Source: Casp-actino8 sp001510335 (GTDB lineage: Bacteria > Actinomycetota > Acidimicrobiia > Acidimicrobiales > Ilumatobacteraceae). From it: a DNA stretch of 64,000 bases. The position numbers were made by a program, and so were the translations under genes. The stretch lies in the NCBI GenBank assembly GCA_027729635.1, contig JAQCEM010000009.1, forward strand, positions 1-64,000, read 5' to 3'. Below are positions 25,420 through 33,718 of this stretch, piece after piece (position 1 is the first letter of the stretch; every line of letters begins with the position of its first letter). The notes below the pieces were generated by a model, which was not told where the DNA came from, did no database searches, and worked only from the letters and a program-made list of their open reading frames with translations.

Positions 25420-27636
25420 GTGGAGACTTTGGTCAAATTCGTTAAACAACGTAAAGGTGTTGTTTCAGCACTGATTGTTGTCGTGGTATTCGCACTGATG
25501 TACGCGACCGATGCGAAACAGTTAGCCCCGATGTTTTCCAATGTAGGCACTGGGGCACTTATCTCTGCCATCGCGCTCGGTGTGGTGTTGACTTACCGCG
25601 GCTCTGGTGTTGTGAACTTCGCCAATGGTGTCGTGACAATTTTTATCGCGTATTGGTTTTATGGTCTGCGTTTCGAAGGAAAGTTGTACGTTCCGCCGTT
25701 ACCAAACCCGTTGGCACTGATTGAGATCGTTGTCAACCTTTTCAATGGTTCTCGAGAGAATTTAGACCTGCCTAACTGGCCGACGGTGATTGACTTACCC
25801 GGCGATCGACTGGCCCTTCCAGTTGCATTGTTCGCAGCAGTCGTTTTGTCAGTTCTTCTCGGATTGTTCTTACACTTCGTGATTTTCCGTCCGTTGCGTA
25901 ACGCACCAGTTTTGGCCAAAGTTGTCACCAGTGTCGGTCTCTTTGTGGTTTTGCAAGAGTTCGTACGACTTCGTTTTGGTGAGACAGTCAAAAGCGGAAT
26001 CAAATTGCCTCTTCCCAAAGGAAAAGTCAAACTGCCGGGCGATTTGGGTGCAATACCGAACAACCAACTATTTTTAGTGGCGCTCGTTGTGGTCATAGCG
26101 GTTGCCTTGTGGGCAGTTTTCAAATACACCCGTTTCGGACTCGCAACACGCGCCGCAGCGGAAAACGAAAAGGGTGCGATTGTTCTTGGTTTTTCTCCTG
26201 ACTTCTTGGCTGGCGCTAATTGGGTGATTTCCACGGTCATTGCTGGCATGCTCGGTGTTTTGGCCTCACCGATTACCAACCTTGACACCATCACCATGCC
26301 GTTGTTAATTGTGCCCGCTCTTGGTGCAGCACTTTTGGCAAGCTTTTCCTCTTTTGGAATCACCGTTTTTGCCGGAATCGGTATTGCGATGATGCAGGCG
26401 TGGATTCAATATCAGGGTGCGCAGAAGTGGTTCCCGTCAGGTGTGCTTCCTGCCCCTGGACTAGTGCAAGCTTTACCTTTCATCATCATTGTGATTGCGA
26501 TGATTTCGCGAGGAAAGTCCTTGCCAGAGCGTGGTGCAGTGACGTTGGGTCGAATGCCTTTTGCGGTGAGTCCGCGAAAAGTGTTGCCACTCACGGTGCT
26601 CGGCTCGGCAGCAACCCTTGTTCTTCTTTTCGGATTCAGTTACGACTGGCGACAATCAACAATTAACACTTTGGTTGCAATCGTGATTTCACTGTCACTC
26701 GTTGTGCTCGTTGGTTTTGTTGGGCAGATCTCCTTGGCACAAATGGCGATTGCGGGAACCGCTGGATTCTTTTTGTCGAAGTACTTCTCCGATCTTCCGT
26801 TCCCACTTGGACCGATCATTGGGGCACTTGTTGCCGCAGTGTTCGGAACGTTGATTGCGATTCCTGCTCTTCGTGTTCGTGGTGTGAACTTGGCAGTGAT
26901 CACGTTGTCAGCCGCGGTGGCGATTGAGCAATTGATTTTCAAGAACAAGACTTTTGCCGGTGAATCAGGAGCGCTTAAAGTTTCACCGCCCGAAATCGGC
27001 GGAAAAGATTTTGGACCAAACAATACGAATCTGAAAGTGCTTGGTTTGAAGGCCAAGGACGACATTCCGCCGAATGTGTGGTTTGGCGTGGTGTGTTTGA
27101 TCATCGTGGTGATTATGTGCCTGATGGTGGTCAACGTGCGTCGCTCGGCAACGGGTCGTCAGTTCTTGGCAGTTCGTAGTAATGAACGTGCGGCCGCGGC
27201 GACGGGAATCAATGTGGCGAGCGCGAAGGTTTTGGCCTTTGGTCTGTCAGCGTTTATCGCTGGTATCGGTGGTGCTTTATCTGGCTACCGTTTTGGTTCA
27301 GTGACTCCGCAATACTTCGGTGCTTTCGCCTCGTTGACGTTCTTGGCCTTTGCCTACCTTGGTGGTATCGCCAGTGTCAGTGGCGCCGTTGTGGCAGGGA
27401 TCATCGCTCCAAATGGCCTAAACTTCAATTTCTTGGAAAATATCTTGCATATTGACCCGGGCTATGCCACTTTGATAGGTGGTATCGGGCTTATCGTGAC
27501 AGCAGTGAAAAATCCGGAAGGTATCGCTGGCACAGCTCGTCTAGTTGCTATGCAAAAAGGAGAACGTAAGGCACGAAAAGAAGCACTATTAAAACAGCAA
27601 GCTGAATTGAATAGGGAAAATGAGGGGGCTACATGA
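25420..27636 (+). CDS. livHM: Fused branched-chain amino acid-type ABC permease (LivH-LivM)
   Basis: A 738-residue polytopic membrane protein. Residues about 1-320 match LivH (GVVLTYRGSGVVNFANG, EFVRLRFGE, then FKYTRFGLATRAAAENEKGA), and about 400-720 match LivM (GFVGQISLAQMAIAGTAGF, RSATGRQFLAVRSNERAAAATGI). Normally these are two genes; here they are one continuous reading frame. The GTG start at 25420 follows the ribosome site GCAGGAG. The C-terminal tail is basic and faces the cytoplasm (KGERKARKEALLKQQ). Its ATGA overlap with livG indicates translational coupling. Confidence 0.93.
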   Translation: METLVKFVKQRKGVVSALIVVVVFALMYATDAKQLAPMFSNVGTGALISAIALGVVLTYRGSGVVNFANGVVTIFIAYWFYGLRFEGKLYVPPLPNPLALIEIVVNLFNGSRENLDLPNWPTVIDLPGDRLALPVALFAAVVLSVLLGLFLHFVIFRPLRNAPVLAKVVTSVGLFVVLQEFVRLRFGETVKSGIKLPLPKGKVKLPGDLGAIPNNQLFLVALVVVIAVALWAVFKYTRFGLATRAAAENEKGAIVLGFSPDFLAGANWVISTVIAGMLGVLASPITNLDTITMPLLIVPALGAALLASFSSFGITVFAGIGIAMMQAWIQYQGAQKWFPSGVLPAPGLVQALPFIIIVIAMISRGKSLPERGAVTLGRMPFAVSPRKVLPLTVLGSAATLVLLFGFSYDWRQSTINTLVAIVISLSLVVLVGFVGQISLAQMAIAGTAGFFLSKYFSDLPFPLGPIIGALVAAVFGTLIAIPALRVRGVNLAVITLSAAVAIEQLIFKNKTFAGESGALKVSPPEIGGKDFGPNNTNLKVLGLKAKDDIPPNVWFGVVCLIIVVIMCLMVVNVRRSATGRQFLAVRSNERAAAATGINVASAKVLAFGLSAFIAGIGGALSGYRFGSVTPQYFGAFASLTFLAFAYLGGIASVSGAVVAGIIAPNGLNFNFLENILHIDPGYATLIGGIGLIVTAVKNPEGIAGTARLVAMQKGERKARKEALLKQQAELNRENEGAT

Positions 27637-28391
27637 ACCTATTAACGACATCTGGCATGTCGGTGACATTTGGTGGTCTGCGGGCCGTCAATAACGTTGA
27701 TATCACCGTCGAAAAAGGCAAGCTCGTCGGGCTCATCGGACCCAACGGCGCCGGCAAGACAACGTTTATTGACGGCATCACTGGTTTCGTTCCAACGACT
27801 GGTCGTATTGATTTCAAAGGAACTGAAATCAACAGCATGCCGGTGCACGAACGTGCTCGGTTGGGTCTTGGTCGTACCTGGCAGTCACTTGAACTTTTCG
27901 ACGACCTCACCATCGAAGAAAACATCCAAGTGGCTGCCGAACGTCAGACCGCCAAGAGCTTTTTGGCCGACTTAGTTCGTCCAGGCCGCAAGCGCGATCA
28001 CAGTGGAGTCGACTTTGCCTTCGAAGTTTTGGGTATCGGCGATCTTGCCAAGAAGTATCCGAACGAGATCAGTCAAGGTCAGCGCAAGTTAGTCTCGGCG
28101 GCCCGTGCACTCGCAGCCCGTCCCGAATTGGTGTGCATGGACGAGCCAGCTGCAGGTTTGGACACCGGCGAGTCCCAGGAGCTCGGTCAGCGCCTCCGCA
28201 GCATTATTGACGCTGGACTCACCATTTTCTTGGTTGACCACGACATGGGCTTAGTGCTCGAAGTCTGCGATTACATCTATGTCATTGAGTTTGGTGTCAA
28301 GATCGCCGAAGGCACACCAGCGCAGATCAAGAATGATCCAAAGGTCATCGAGGCTTACCTCGGAAGCAGTGCAACTGAGGGGGGACGCTGA
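27633..28391 (+). CDS. livG: ABC transporter ATP-binding protein LivG
   Basis: A 252-residue ATPase of the LivG type. Walker A GPNGAGKTT is at 36-44. The signature is degenerate (ISQGQRKLV in place of LSGGQ). Walker B is LVCMDEPAAGLD, and the switch histidine is in LVDHDMGLV. It lacks some of the usual LivG C-terminal extension but keeps the AYLG end. The start overlaps the permease stop by four bases (ATGA), and the stop overlaps the livF start, so the operon is tightly coupled. Confidence 0.93.
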   Translation: MNLLTTSGMSVTFGGLRAVNNVDITVEKGKLVGLIGPNGAGKTTFIDGITGFVPTTGRIDFKGTEINSMPVHERARLGLGRTWQSLELFDDLTIEENIQVAAERQTAKSFLADLVRPGRKRDHSGVDFAFEVLGIGDLAKKYPNEISQGQRKLVSAARALAARPELVCMDEPAAGLDTGESQELGQRLRSIIDAGLTIFLVDHDMGLVLEVCDYIYVIEFGVKIAEGTPAQIKNDPKVIEAYLGSSATEGGR

Positions 28392-29098
28392 TGTCGGCTC
28401 TAGTAGAAATCAAGGATCTGAATACTGGGTACAACGGTGTTTCGGTTGTCCGTGGATTGAATCTCACAGTTAATCCAGGCGAAGTCGTGGCGCTTCTCGG
28501 GCCGAACGGTGCTGGCAAGACTACGACACTGCTCACGACCTCAGGACTTGTGCCGATTATTTCTGGAGACATCAAAGTTTTTGGAAAGTCAATTAAGGGT
28601 CGGCGCCCGCACATGATTGCGCGTGAAGGTCTCGCTCATGTTCCCGAGGGGCGCGCTTTGTTTTACCAGTTGACAGTTGCTGAAAACCTCAGACTCGGCG
28701 CCGCCAGAGGGTCCGCAGATGTCAAGAAGGCTTTGGGGTATTTTCCAGCACTCGAATCGATTCTCGATCGTCGTGCTGGCTTGTTGTCTGGTGGAGAACA
28801 GCAGATGCTCGCAATGGCTCGTGCACTCACGGTGAATCCGAAGCTGTTGATGGTCGACGAAATGAGTCTCGGACTTGCTCCGATCATCGTCGAGCGTCTG
28901 CTGCCGATTCTGCGAACGATCGCTGATGACACTGGTGCCGGTGTCTTGCTGGTCGAACAGCACGTGCACATGGCGTTGCAGGTTGCCGATCGTGCGTATG
29001 TGTTAAGCCATGGCCAATTGGCGATGGAAGGCAACGCTGCCGACATGGCCAAGGACCGCAGTCTCATCCAGGCCAGCTACCTCGGAGAAACCAACTAA
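28391..29098 (+). CDS. livF: ABC transporter ATP-binding protein LivF
   Basis: A 235-residue LivF-type ATPase: Walker A GPNGAGKTT at 37-45, signature LSGGEQQMLAMARAL, Walker B LLMVDEMSLGLAP and the switch region LLVEQHVHMAL, ending ASYLGETN. The start overlaps the livG stop by one base. It completes the importer with livK, livHM and livG and ends in a hairpin shared with the converging minus-strand operon. Confidence 0.93.
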   Translation: MSALVEIKDLNTGYNGVSVVRGLNLTVNPGEVVALLGPNGAGKTTTLLTTSGLVPIISGDIKVFGKSIKGRRPHMIAREGLAHVPEGRALFYQLTVAENLRLGAARGSADVKKALGYFPALESILDRRAGLLSGGEQQMLAMARALTVNPKLLMVDEMSLGLAPIIVERLLPILRTIADDTGAGVLLVEQHVHMALQVADRAYVLSHGQLAMEGNAADMAKDRSLIQASYLGETN

Positions 29099-29121
29099 CT
29101 AATTGCTATTTAGTAGTTGGT
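29090..29121. terminator. Convergent hairpin between livF and the LEH-like gene
   Basis: ACCAACTA (29090-29097) pairs with TAGTTGGT (29114-29121), and inner CTAA pairs with TTAG, with one bulged A. The stem spans both stop codons of the converging genes. A T-rich tract is weak in both directions, so this is a probable rather than certain bidirectional terminator. Confidence 0.5.
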
Positions 29122-29480
29122 AGTTGCTTCATGTAGGTCTGAAGGTCGAAGTAGTCGCGCCACAGCGTGATCTTGCCATCGACAACTTCCCAGACGCCGG
29201 TGACGGGCATTTCCAGCCAGCCAAAAGGCATATGGAATTTGTCGGTGCGCTCGTTAAACACGTAGTTCCCGGTCGCGGCCTCACGATGTACCGGCCAGGC
29301 AACTTCGCTACAACCTTCAATCATCGGCTTGAGCATCGACGAAATGGCCTCGGGCCCGAATACTTTGCCCATCGGCACATTGTCGTATTCGCAGTTGTCA
29401 CTGACAAGTGCGACTGCGGCATCAACGTTGCGGTCTTCAATTGCCTGAATGAAGGCATTCACTGTTTCGAGAGGGGTCAT
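29106..29480 (-). CDS. Limonene-epoxide-hydrolase/SnoaL-like NTF2-fold protein
   Basis: A 124-residue NTF2-fold protein with the opening ETVNAFIQAIEDRNVDAAVALVSDNCEYDNVPMG, close to the limonene-1,2-epoxide hydrolase-like catalytic domain group. Conserved Asp, Arg and Asn positions that would handle a water or epoxide look possible (RTDKFHM, GKITLWRDYFD). It is the last gene of the minus-strand operon headed by the molybdopterin enzyme, nine bases after the AhpD-like selenoprotein candidate. Function is by fold only. Confidence 0.75.
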   Translation of the reverse strand: MTPLETVNAFIQAIEDRNVDAAVALVSDNCEYDNVPMGKVFGPEAISSMLKPMIEGCSEVAWPVHREAATGNYVFNERTDKFHMPFGWLEMPVTGVWEVVDGKITLWRDYFDLQTYMKQLPTTK

Positions 29481-29489
29481 AACAATTCC

Positions 29490-30005
29490 TTATTCGTTAG
29501 TTGATTTGGTTTCGGGTTCGCGACTCCACAAGATGTCAAAGTCACGCGCCACATCTAAAACTTGGAAGGCACGACCCATGCCAACACAAAATCCAATGGT
29601 CATGGTGAGTTCTAATAGTTCGGGATCGCTGTACGCACTTTGCAGGCGTCCCCAAAGTTCATCATCAACAGAGGTGTGATCGATCGCGAAACGTTCGGCG
29701 TATTCGGCGGCTAGTCGTTCTCGATCGGTGAAATCTGGGTGATCGTGGTAGTGCTGTACAGAATTGTACGCCTCGTCCGTCAGTCCTTGCTGCATCGCCG
29801 ATGCAGCTCGAGTATTCAGTCAAACGACGCATTGATTCAGTTGAGCAATTCGCATTCGCGCAACTTCACGTTCGCGAATACTCAAACTCGATTTGACATA
29901 AACGGCTTCGCTCATTGCGCTCATTCCAGCACCCATATGTGGGGCCAACTTCCACATGCGATGGGCTTCTAAACCTTCTCCGTCTGGAACATTGATACGA
30001 GCCAT
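29490..30005 (-). CDS. AhpD/carboxymuconolactone-decarboxylase-like protein, candidate selenoprotein (CxxU)
   Basis: Read through one in-frame TGA (29822-29820), this is a 171-residue alkylhydroperoxidase-like protein. Residues 1-61 end in RMRIAQLNQCVV, and residues 63-171 begin LNTRAASAMQQGLTDEAY. Both halves belong to one carboxymuconolactone decarboxylase/AhpD fold in the same reading frame. The TGA is codon 62 and replaces the second cysteine of the redox CxxC motif, giving C59-V-V-U62. A SECIS-like hairpin lies directly after it. AhpD-like and CMD-domain selenoproteins with Sec in the redox motif are known from marine metagenomes. The ATG at 30005 follows AAAGGAGACACAGC. The likely role is peroxide or thiol-disulfide chemistry. 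The alternative is a nonsense mutation of a Cys codon or a read error. Confidence 0.75.
29789..29822 (-). promoter_or_regulatory. Candidate bacterial SECIS element with its UGA codon
   Basis: On the minus strand the UGA (29822-29820) is followed by 12 bases, then GCUGCAUC, loop GGC and GAUGCAGC, a perfect 8-bp stem at 29807-29789. The apical loop begins 20 nt after the UGA, and its first two bases are G. Published bacterial SECIS models ask for a loop roughly 16-37 nt after UGA with a G at one of the first two loop positions, so the fit is good. It lies inside the coding frame, as in bacterial selenoprotein mRNAs. Confidence 0.7.
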
Positions 30006-30043
30006 GCTGTGTCTCCTTTGTCGTGAATTGAGTGGTCTTGAAA

Positions 30044-32206
30044 TTAGCGATTGATGTGTTCGACGACTGCGATCCGCACGGGAATGGCGCTTTGGACCAC
30101 CATGCCGTTGATGCGATCGTAACCCTTGTCAACAGAGACAAGTCGACTTGTTGGTGATCCGATGTCGCGTACCTTTTCATCGGTGAGCGAAGAACCACCC
30201 CACGAGTGAGCCATCGAGATCACACCGCGGCGAACATCGGGAGCAGATTCAACGAGGCCTTGCACCGAGGCGCGTGGTGAGAAGATCTCAATGAGGTCAC
30301 CATCAACTAGATCGTGATCCTTCATGTCATCTGGGTTCATGTAAGCCGAATTTGATGAACCTTTAGCGCCAAGAACCGAGAGGTCTGATCCGTACGAGTT
30401 CAGAACATGCTTGAGTCGGCGGCTCACGAGTCGGAACGGGTAGAGCGAAGGATCAATACCGAGAGCGGCTGCGCCGTCTCCTTCGACGACAATCTCTTTC
30501 ATTTCAGCCACGATGTCATCGGGAGCAACGGTGAACTTTGCAGTGCACTCGGGATCGGCTGCCGAGACAGTCATGATCTTGTCGGGGTGAACTTTCCTGC
30601 GATTAGCTCGAACTTCATCCATGGGCATGCGCGAACCGGCATAGGCGAGGTCGATCATCTGATCATCGGTTGGGCGCTCATCCATCGGAGTCTGACCACC
30701 TGCGAAGGGGAGCGTTGTCCCCATGCGCTTGGCGAGTTCCCAGAACACTTCCCATTCGTTTAACACGTCGCCCTCACGCTCGGTGATGGCATCGGTGTAG
30801 TTGGTGTACGGAGCACGGAACCAACGATCCATCAAGTGGGGAATGTCGGCTCGTTCAAGCGAGAGAGTGGGTGCAACGACGTAATGAGCGAACTCGGCAG
30901 TTGAAGACATGCGGTGATCAATCACGACGAGTAACTCAAGATCTTTCATTGCCTTGAGTGTGAGCTCTTGATCGGGCCATGCCACAACTGGGTTGCCGCC
31001 ACTAACGATCAGGGCGCGTACTTGGCCTTCGCCTGGAGTCAAGATTTCTTCCGCCAAAGTGGTTGTCAACATCTCACCACGGATACCACGCAGATTGCGC
31101 ATACGTGACGGGGCGCCTGATGCAGCGAGGCGAGCGGCGTGCACTTGAGCGCGATGTGGTGTTTCGGGATACAAAAAGTATCCACTTTCGAGTTTGTCTC
31201 CTTCGCGATTCACGCGACCACAAATGGTATTGAGAGTGATAGATAGATGTTCAGTGAGGCCAGAGTGCGGAGCCATTGATGGACCGGTGCCTGTTCCGCT
31301 TGATCCCTTCTTGGCCGTTGCAAACATACGTGCCGCGGCGACGATGTCTTCGGCAGGAACATCGCAACGTTGCGCAACGTAATCAAGGGTGAATGCCGAA
31401 ACCGCATCGGCAAGTTGCGGTAAATCGGCAACCCACTGTTCGCAGAATTCGTGATCGAATAAGCCTTCGTCAATAACAATTTTCAAAATACCCGCCATCA
31501 AGGTGGGGTCTTCGCCGGGCTTAGGTGCCAAGTGAATGTCGGCTTGCGAAGCGAACTCAGTGCGACGAGGATCAATAACGATCAATTTCATCCCGCGTTT
31601 TTTGGCTTCACGTAACACGACGTAAGGGTTTGTTCCTTGTAATCCGCCGACAGGTCCGAAACTTGACACCATTGGGTTGTAACCAATTGCGAGCAACACT
31701 TCGGCATCACTGAAGTTGTGATAACCGGCTTCCCAAATCCCGACACGAAACGGCGCTGTTGATTTTGCTGGCTGATCAATGGTGACCGACGTATAAAAAC
31801 TGGGGGAGTCGAAGCCTTGATGGAATGCTCGGGCTGCTGGCACGGCCAGAGAGTTTTGGTATCCACCGGTACCTGTGTAGGACGCGATCGCTCGCGGACC
31901 ATAAGTATCGAGAATGTGTCGCAACTTGGCACCGATTTCGTCCATGGCTGATGTTGATGAGATCTCTTCAAAGGTTCCATCGGGACGGCGACGCAACGAA
32001 CTGAGTAAGCGTGAGGGGTGAGTCATTTGTTCAGGAATCTGGCGACCCTTAATGCAGGTGTACCCAGCAAAGATGGGGTCATCGGCAACTCCACGGATGG
32101 CAATTGCTCGACCATCTTGGATGTCGACCTCGATTGGGCAACTGGCATGGCAGAAGCGGCAAAACGAAACGTGAGTTGAAACCTCGTGATCGGCAGTCGT
32201 TGACAT
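30044..32206 (-). CDS. Molybdopterin-dependent oxidoreductase (DMSO reductase superfamily)
   Basis: A 720-residue bis-MGD-type enzyme. The N-terminal [4Fe-4S] ligands are Cys16, Cys19, Cys23 and Cys51 (C-x2-C-x3-C-x27-C). No twin-arginine signal is visible, so it is probably cytoplasmic. In the molybdenum-ligand region (FYTSVTIDQPAKS) there is no Cys or Sec, and an Asp is the likely ligand. The C-terminal MopB domain includes LVSRRLKHVLNSYGSD and AYMNPDDM. The start at 32206 (MSTTADHEV) follows a GGGGGAAAT site; the frame is open up to 32257. It heads an operon with the candidate selenoprotein. The substrate is unknown. Confidence 0.9.
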   Translation of the reverse strand: MSTTADHEVSTHVSFCRFCHASCPIEVDIQDGRAIAIRGVADDPIFAGYTCIKGRQIPEQMTHPSRLLSSLRRRPDGTFEEISSTSAMDEIGAKLRHILDTYGPRAIASYTGTGGYQNSLAVPAARAFHQGFDSPSFYTSVTIDQPAKSTAPFRVGIWEAGYHNFSDAEVLLAIGYNPMVSSFGPVGGLQGTNPYVVLREAKKRGMKLIVIDPRRTEFASQADIHLAPKPGEDPTLMAGILKIVIDEGLFDHEFCEQWVADLPQLADAVSAFTLDYVAQRCDVPAEDIVAAARMFATAKKGSSGTGTGPSMAPHSGLTEHLSITLNTICGRVNREGDKLESGYFLYPETPHRAQVHAARLAASGAPSRMRNLRGIRGEMLTTTLAEEILTPGEGQVRALIVSGGNPVVAWPDQELTLKAMKDLELLVVIDHRMSSTAEFAHYVVAPTLSLERADIPHLMDRWFRAPYTNYTDAITEREGDVLNEWEVFWELAKRMGTTLPFAGGQTPMDERPTDDQMIDLAYAGSRMPMDEVRANRRKVHPDKIMTVSAADPECTAKFTVAPDDIVAEMKEIVVEGDGAAALGIDPSLYPFRLVSRRLKHVLNSYGSDLSVLGAKGSSNSAYMNPDDMKDHDLVDGDLIEIFSPRASVQGLVESAPDVRRGVISMAHSWGGSSLTDEKVRDIGSPTSRLVSVDKGYDRINGMVVQSAIPVRIAVVEHINR

Positions 32207-32252
32207 ATTTCCCCCTAGATAGAGCCATGAGTCCCGTCCCCACGGGTATGTA

Positions 32253-32280
32253 CACAAACTAATCCACCGATTAGTTTGTG
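32253..32280. promoter_or_regulatory. Perfect inverted repeat, probable operator
   Basis: CACAAACTAATC-CACC-GATTAGTTTGTG: two perfect 12-base arms around four bases, in the 116-base divergent space between the molybdopterin enzyme (start 32206) and P450 (start 32323). Size and symmetry fit a TetR/FadR-type dimer. A related copy occurs at 33656-33675. Confidence 0.75.
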
Positions 32281-32322
32281 AACAGACCTAACGTCGAATT
32301 AGTTCAGGAAAAGAGAACTGCA

Positions 32323-33618
32323 ATGAGCGAATCATTAGTGATTGATGACCTGATTCACCGCAGGCAGGCGGCCATTGCGTGCCCGTATCCGATCTTTGCT
32401 GGGCTGCGGGCCCAAGACGGGGTTCAGTTCAATGCCGATCTGGGCGCATGGATCATTACTCGGTTTGACGATGTGCGGGCCATTTTGCGTGACACTGATC
32501 GATTCTCCAGTTTGAACCCCACCGGGCCTCAGGCTGCTGGTGAAGCGTTGATGAACGGAATCATGCAACTGATGCAAGAACCCGACATGGCGGCGCTTTT
32601 GGGTTCGAACACCATGACCCGTGGTCGGGTTGCGGTTTTGCTGAATGCCGATCCGCCTGACCATCGTCGTCAACGCAAACTGGTTAACCCAGCGTTTCGC
32701 CCTGACCGTATTCGGGCCATGGAGCCAACAATCACCGAGGTTGCACTCAACCTTTTGAAAGGAGTCAAAGCAGATCTTCATGCCAATGGGCAGACCGATA
32801 TTTTGCGAACCTTCACTGTTGGCGTTCCGATGACGATCATCGCCTTCGCGCTCGGAGTAGCCGGTGAAGATTTAGCGACCTTCAAGCGTTGGTCCGATGA
32901 CATCGTGATGCCGGTCGGCAATCATTCGCCCTCTGTCGAACAAGTGCGGGGCTTTTTGATTTCAACCAAAGAATTCACCGAGTATTTCTTGGCGCAGATT
33001 GCTGATCGCAAGGCCAGTCCCACCGGAGATCTCTTGTGTGACATCGCTAATGCTCAAATAGACGGTGAAGAACTCACCGATGACGAACAACTGGGCATGC
33101 TTCAGCAATTCTTGGTGGCAGGTAACGAGACAACGACCAACTTGATTTCAAACATGATCCGTTGTTTGGCTGAGAACCCGGATCTGCAAAACCGTCTCCG
33201 TCAACAACCCGAGCTGATCGAGGCCTTTGTCGAAGAGATGTTGCGCAGCGAGGCTCCAGTTGGGGGACTCTTCCGTCAAGCCAAGGTTGATGTTGACATT
33301 GCTGGGACGACGATTCCGGCTGGTGACCATATGTGGCTGGTTTTCGCCTCGGCTAATCGTGATGAGTGCAAGTTTGCTGAACCCGATGTCGTTGATCCCG
33401 AGCGTGCCAACGTGAAAGACCACTTAGCCTTTGGAAATGGAGAGCATTTTTGTCCGGGGGCAGGGTTGGCCCGTGCCGAGGCTCGAATCGCCGTGCAATT
33501 GGTTCTTGAGCACCTTGACGACATTCGTTTAACCCCAGACAACGACTTCCCGTATGGCGACTCATTCGTTCTGCGAGGATTAACGAGTCTGAAGATCACC
33601 GCAACCCCAAAGAATTAG
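32323..33618 (+). CDS. Cytochrome P450
   Basis: A 431-residue bacterial P450: I-helix AGNETTTN, K-helix EEMLRSEA (ExxR), and heme loop FGNGEHFCPGAG with thiolate Cys377. CPGAG instead of the usual CLGA is a small deviation. The ATG at 32323 was chosen because it follows AGGAAAAGAG; an earlier in-frame start at 32278 would fall inside the operator repeat. It is divergent from the molybdopterin enzyme and probably under the same operator. The lipophilic substrate is unknown. Confidence 0.93.
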   Translation: MSESLVIDDLIHRRQAAIACPYPIFAGLRAQDGVQFNADLGAWIITRFDDVRAILRDTDRFSSLNPTGPQAAGEALMNGIMQLMQEPDMAALLGSNTMTRGRVAVLLNADPPDHRRQRKLVNPAFRPDRIRAMEPTITEVALNLLKGVKADLHANGQTDILRTFTVGVPMTIIAFALGVAGEDLATFKRWSDDIVMPVGNHSPSVEQVRGFLISTKEFTEYFLAQIADRKASPTGDLLCDIANAQIDGEELTDDEQLGMLQQFLVAGNETTTNLISNMIRCLAENPDLQNRLRQQPELIEAFVEEMLRSEAPVGGLFRQAKVDVDIAGTTIPAGDHMWLVFASANRDECKFAEPDVVDPERANVKDHLAFGNGEHFCPGAGLARAEARIAVQLVLEHLDDIRLTPDNDFPYGDSFVLRGLTSLKITATPKN

Positions 33619-33655
33619 TCTTTCGGGCTCAGCGGTGACCTTGGCGTAGCGTCAG

Positions 33656-33675
33656 AACTAATCAATCGGTTAGTT
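33656..33675. promoter_or_regulatory. Second inverted repeat, same operator family
   Basis: AACTAATC-AATC-GGTTAGTT shares the arms and the four-base spacer of the 32253-32280 element, with one G:T mismatch in the arms. It is 44 bases upstream of the PEP-mobile-domain gene (33719), in the 100-base gap after the P450. Two matching sites suggest a shared regulator for the three transcripts. Confidence 0.65.
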
Positions 33676-33718
33676 TCTAGGACGGTACAGATAACGGTGC
33701 CGCACCGAGGGGATTGAC

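Noticed and set aside
25659..26363. Long open frame (234 codons) antisense to livHM
   Set aside because: Composition is a shadow of the hydrophobic permease codons and it shows no motif.
30044..32206. Possible selenocysteine in the molybdopterin enzyme
   Set aside because: The reading frame has no in-frame UGA and the likely metal-ligand region carries Asp, so it is not a Sec formate dehydrogenase.
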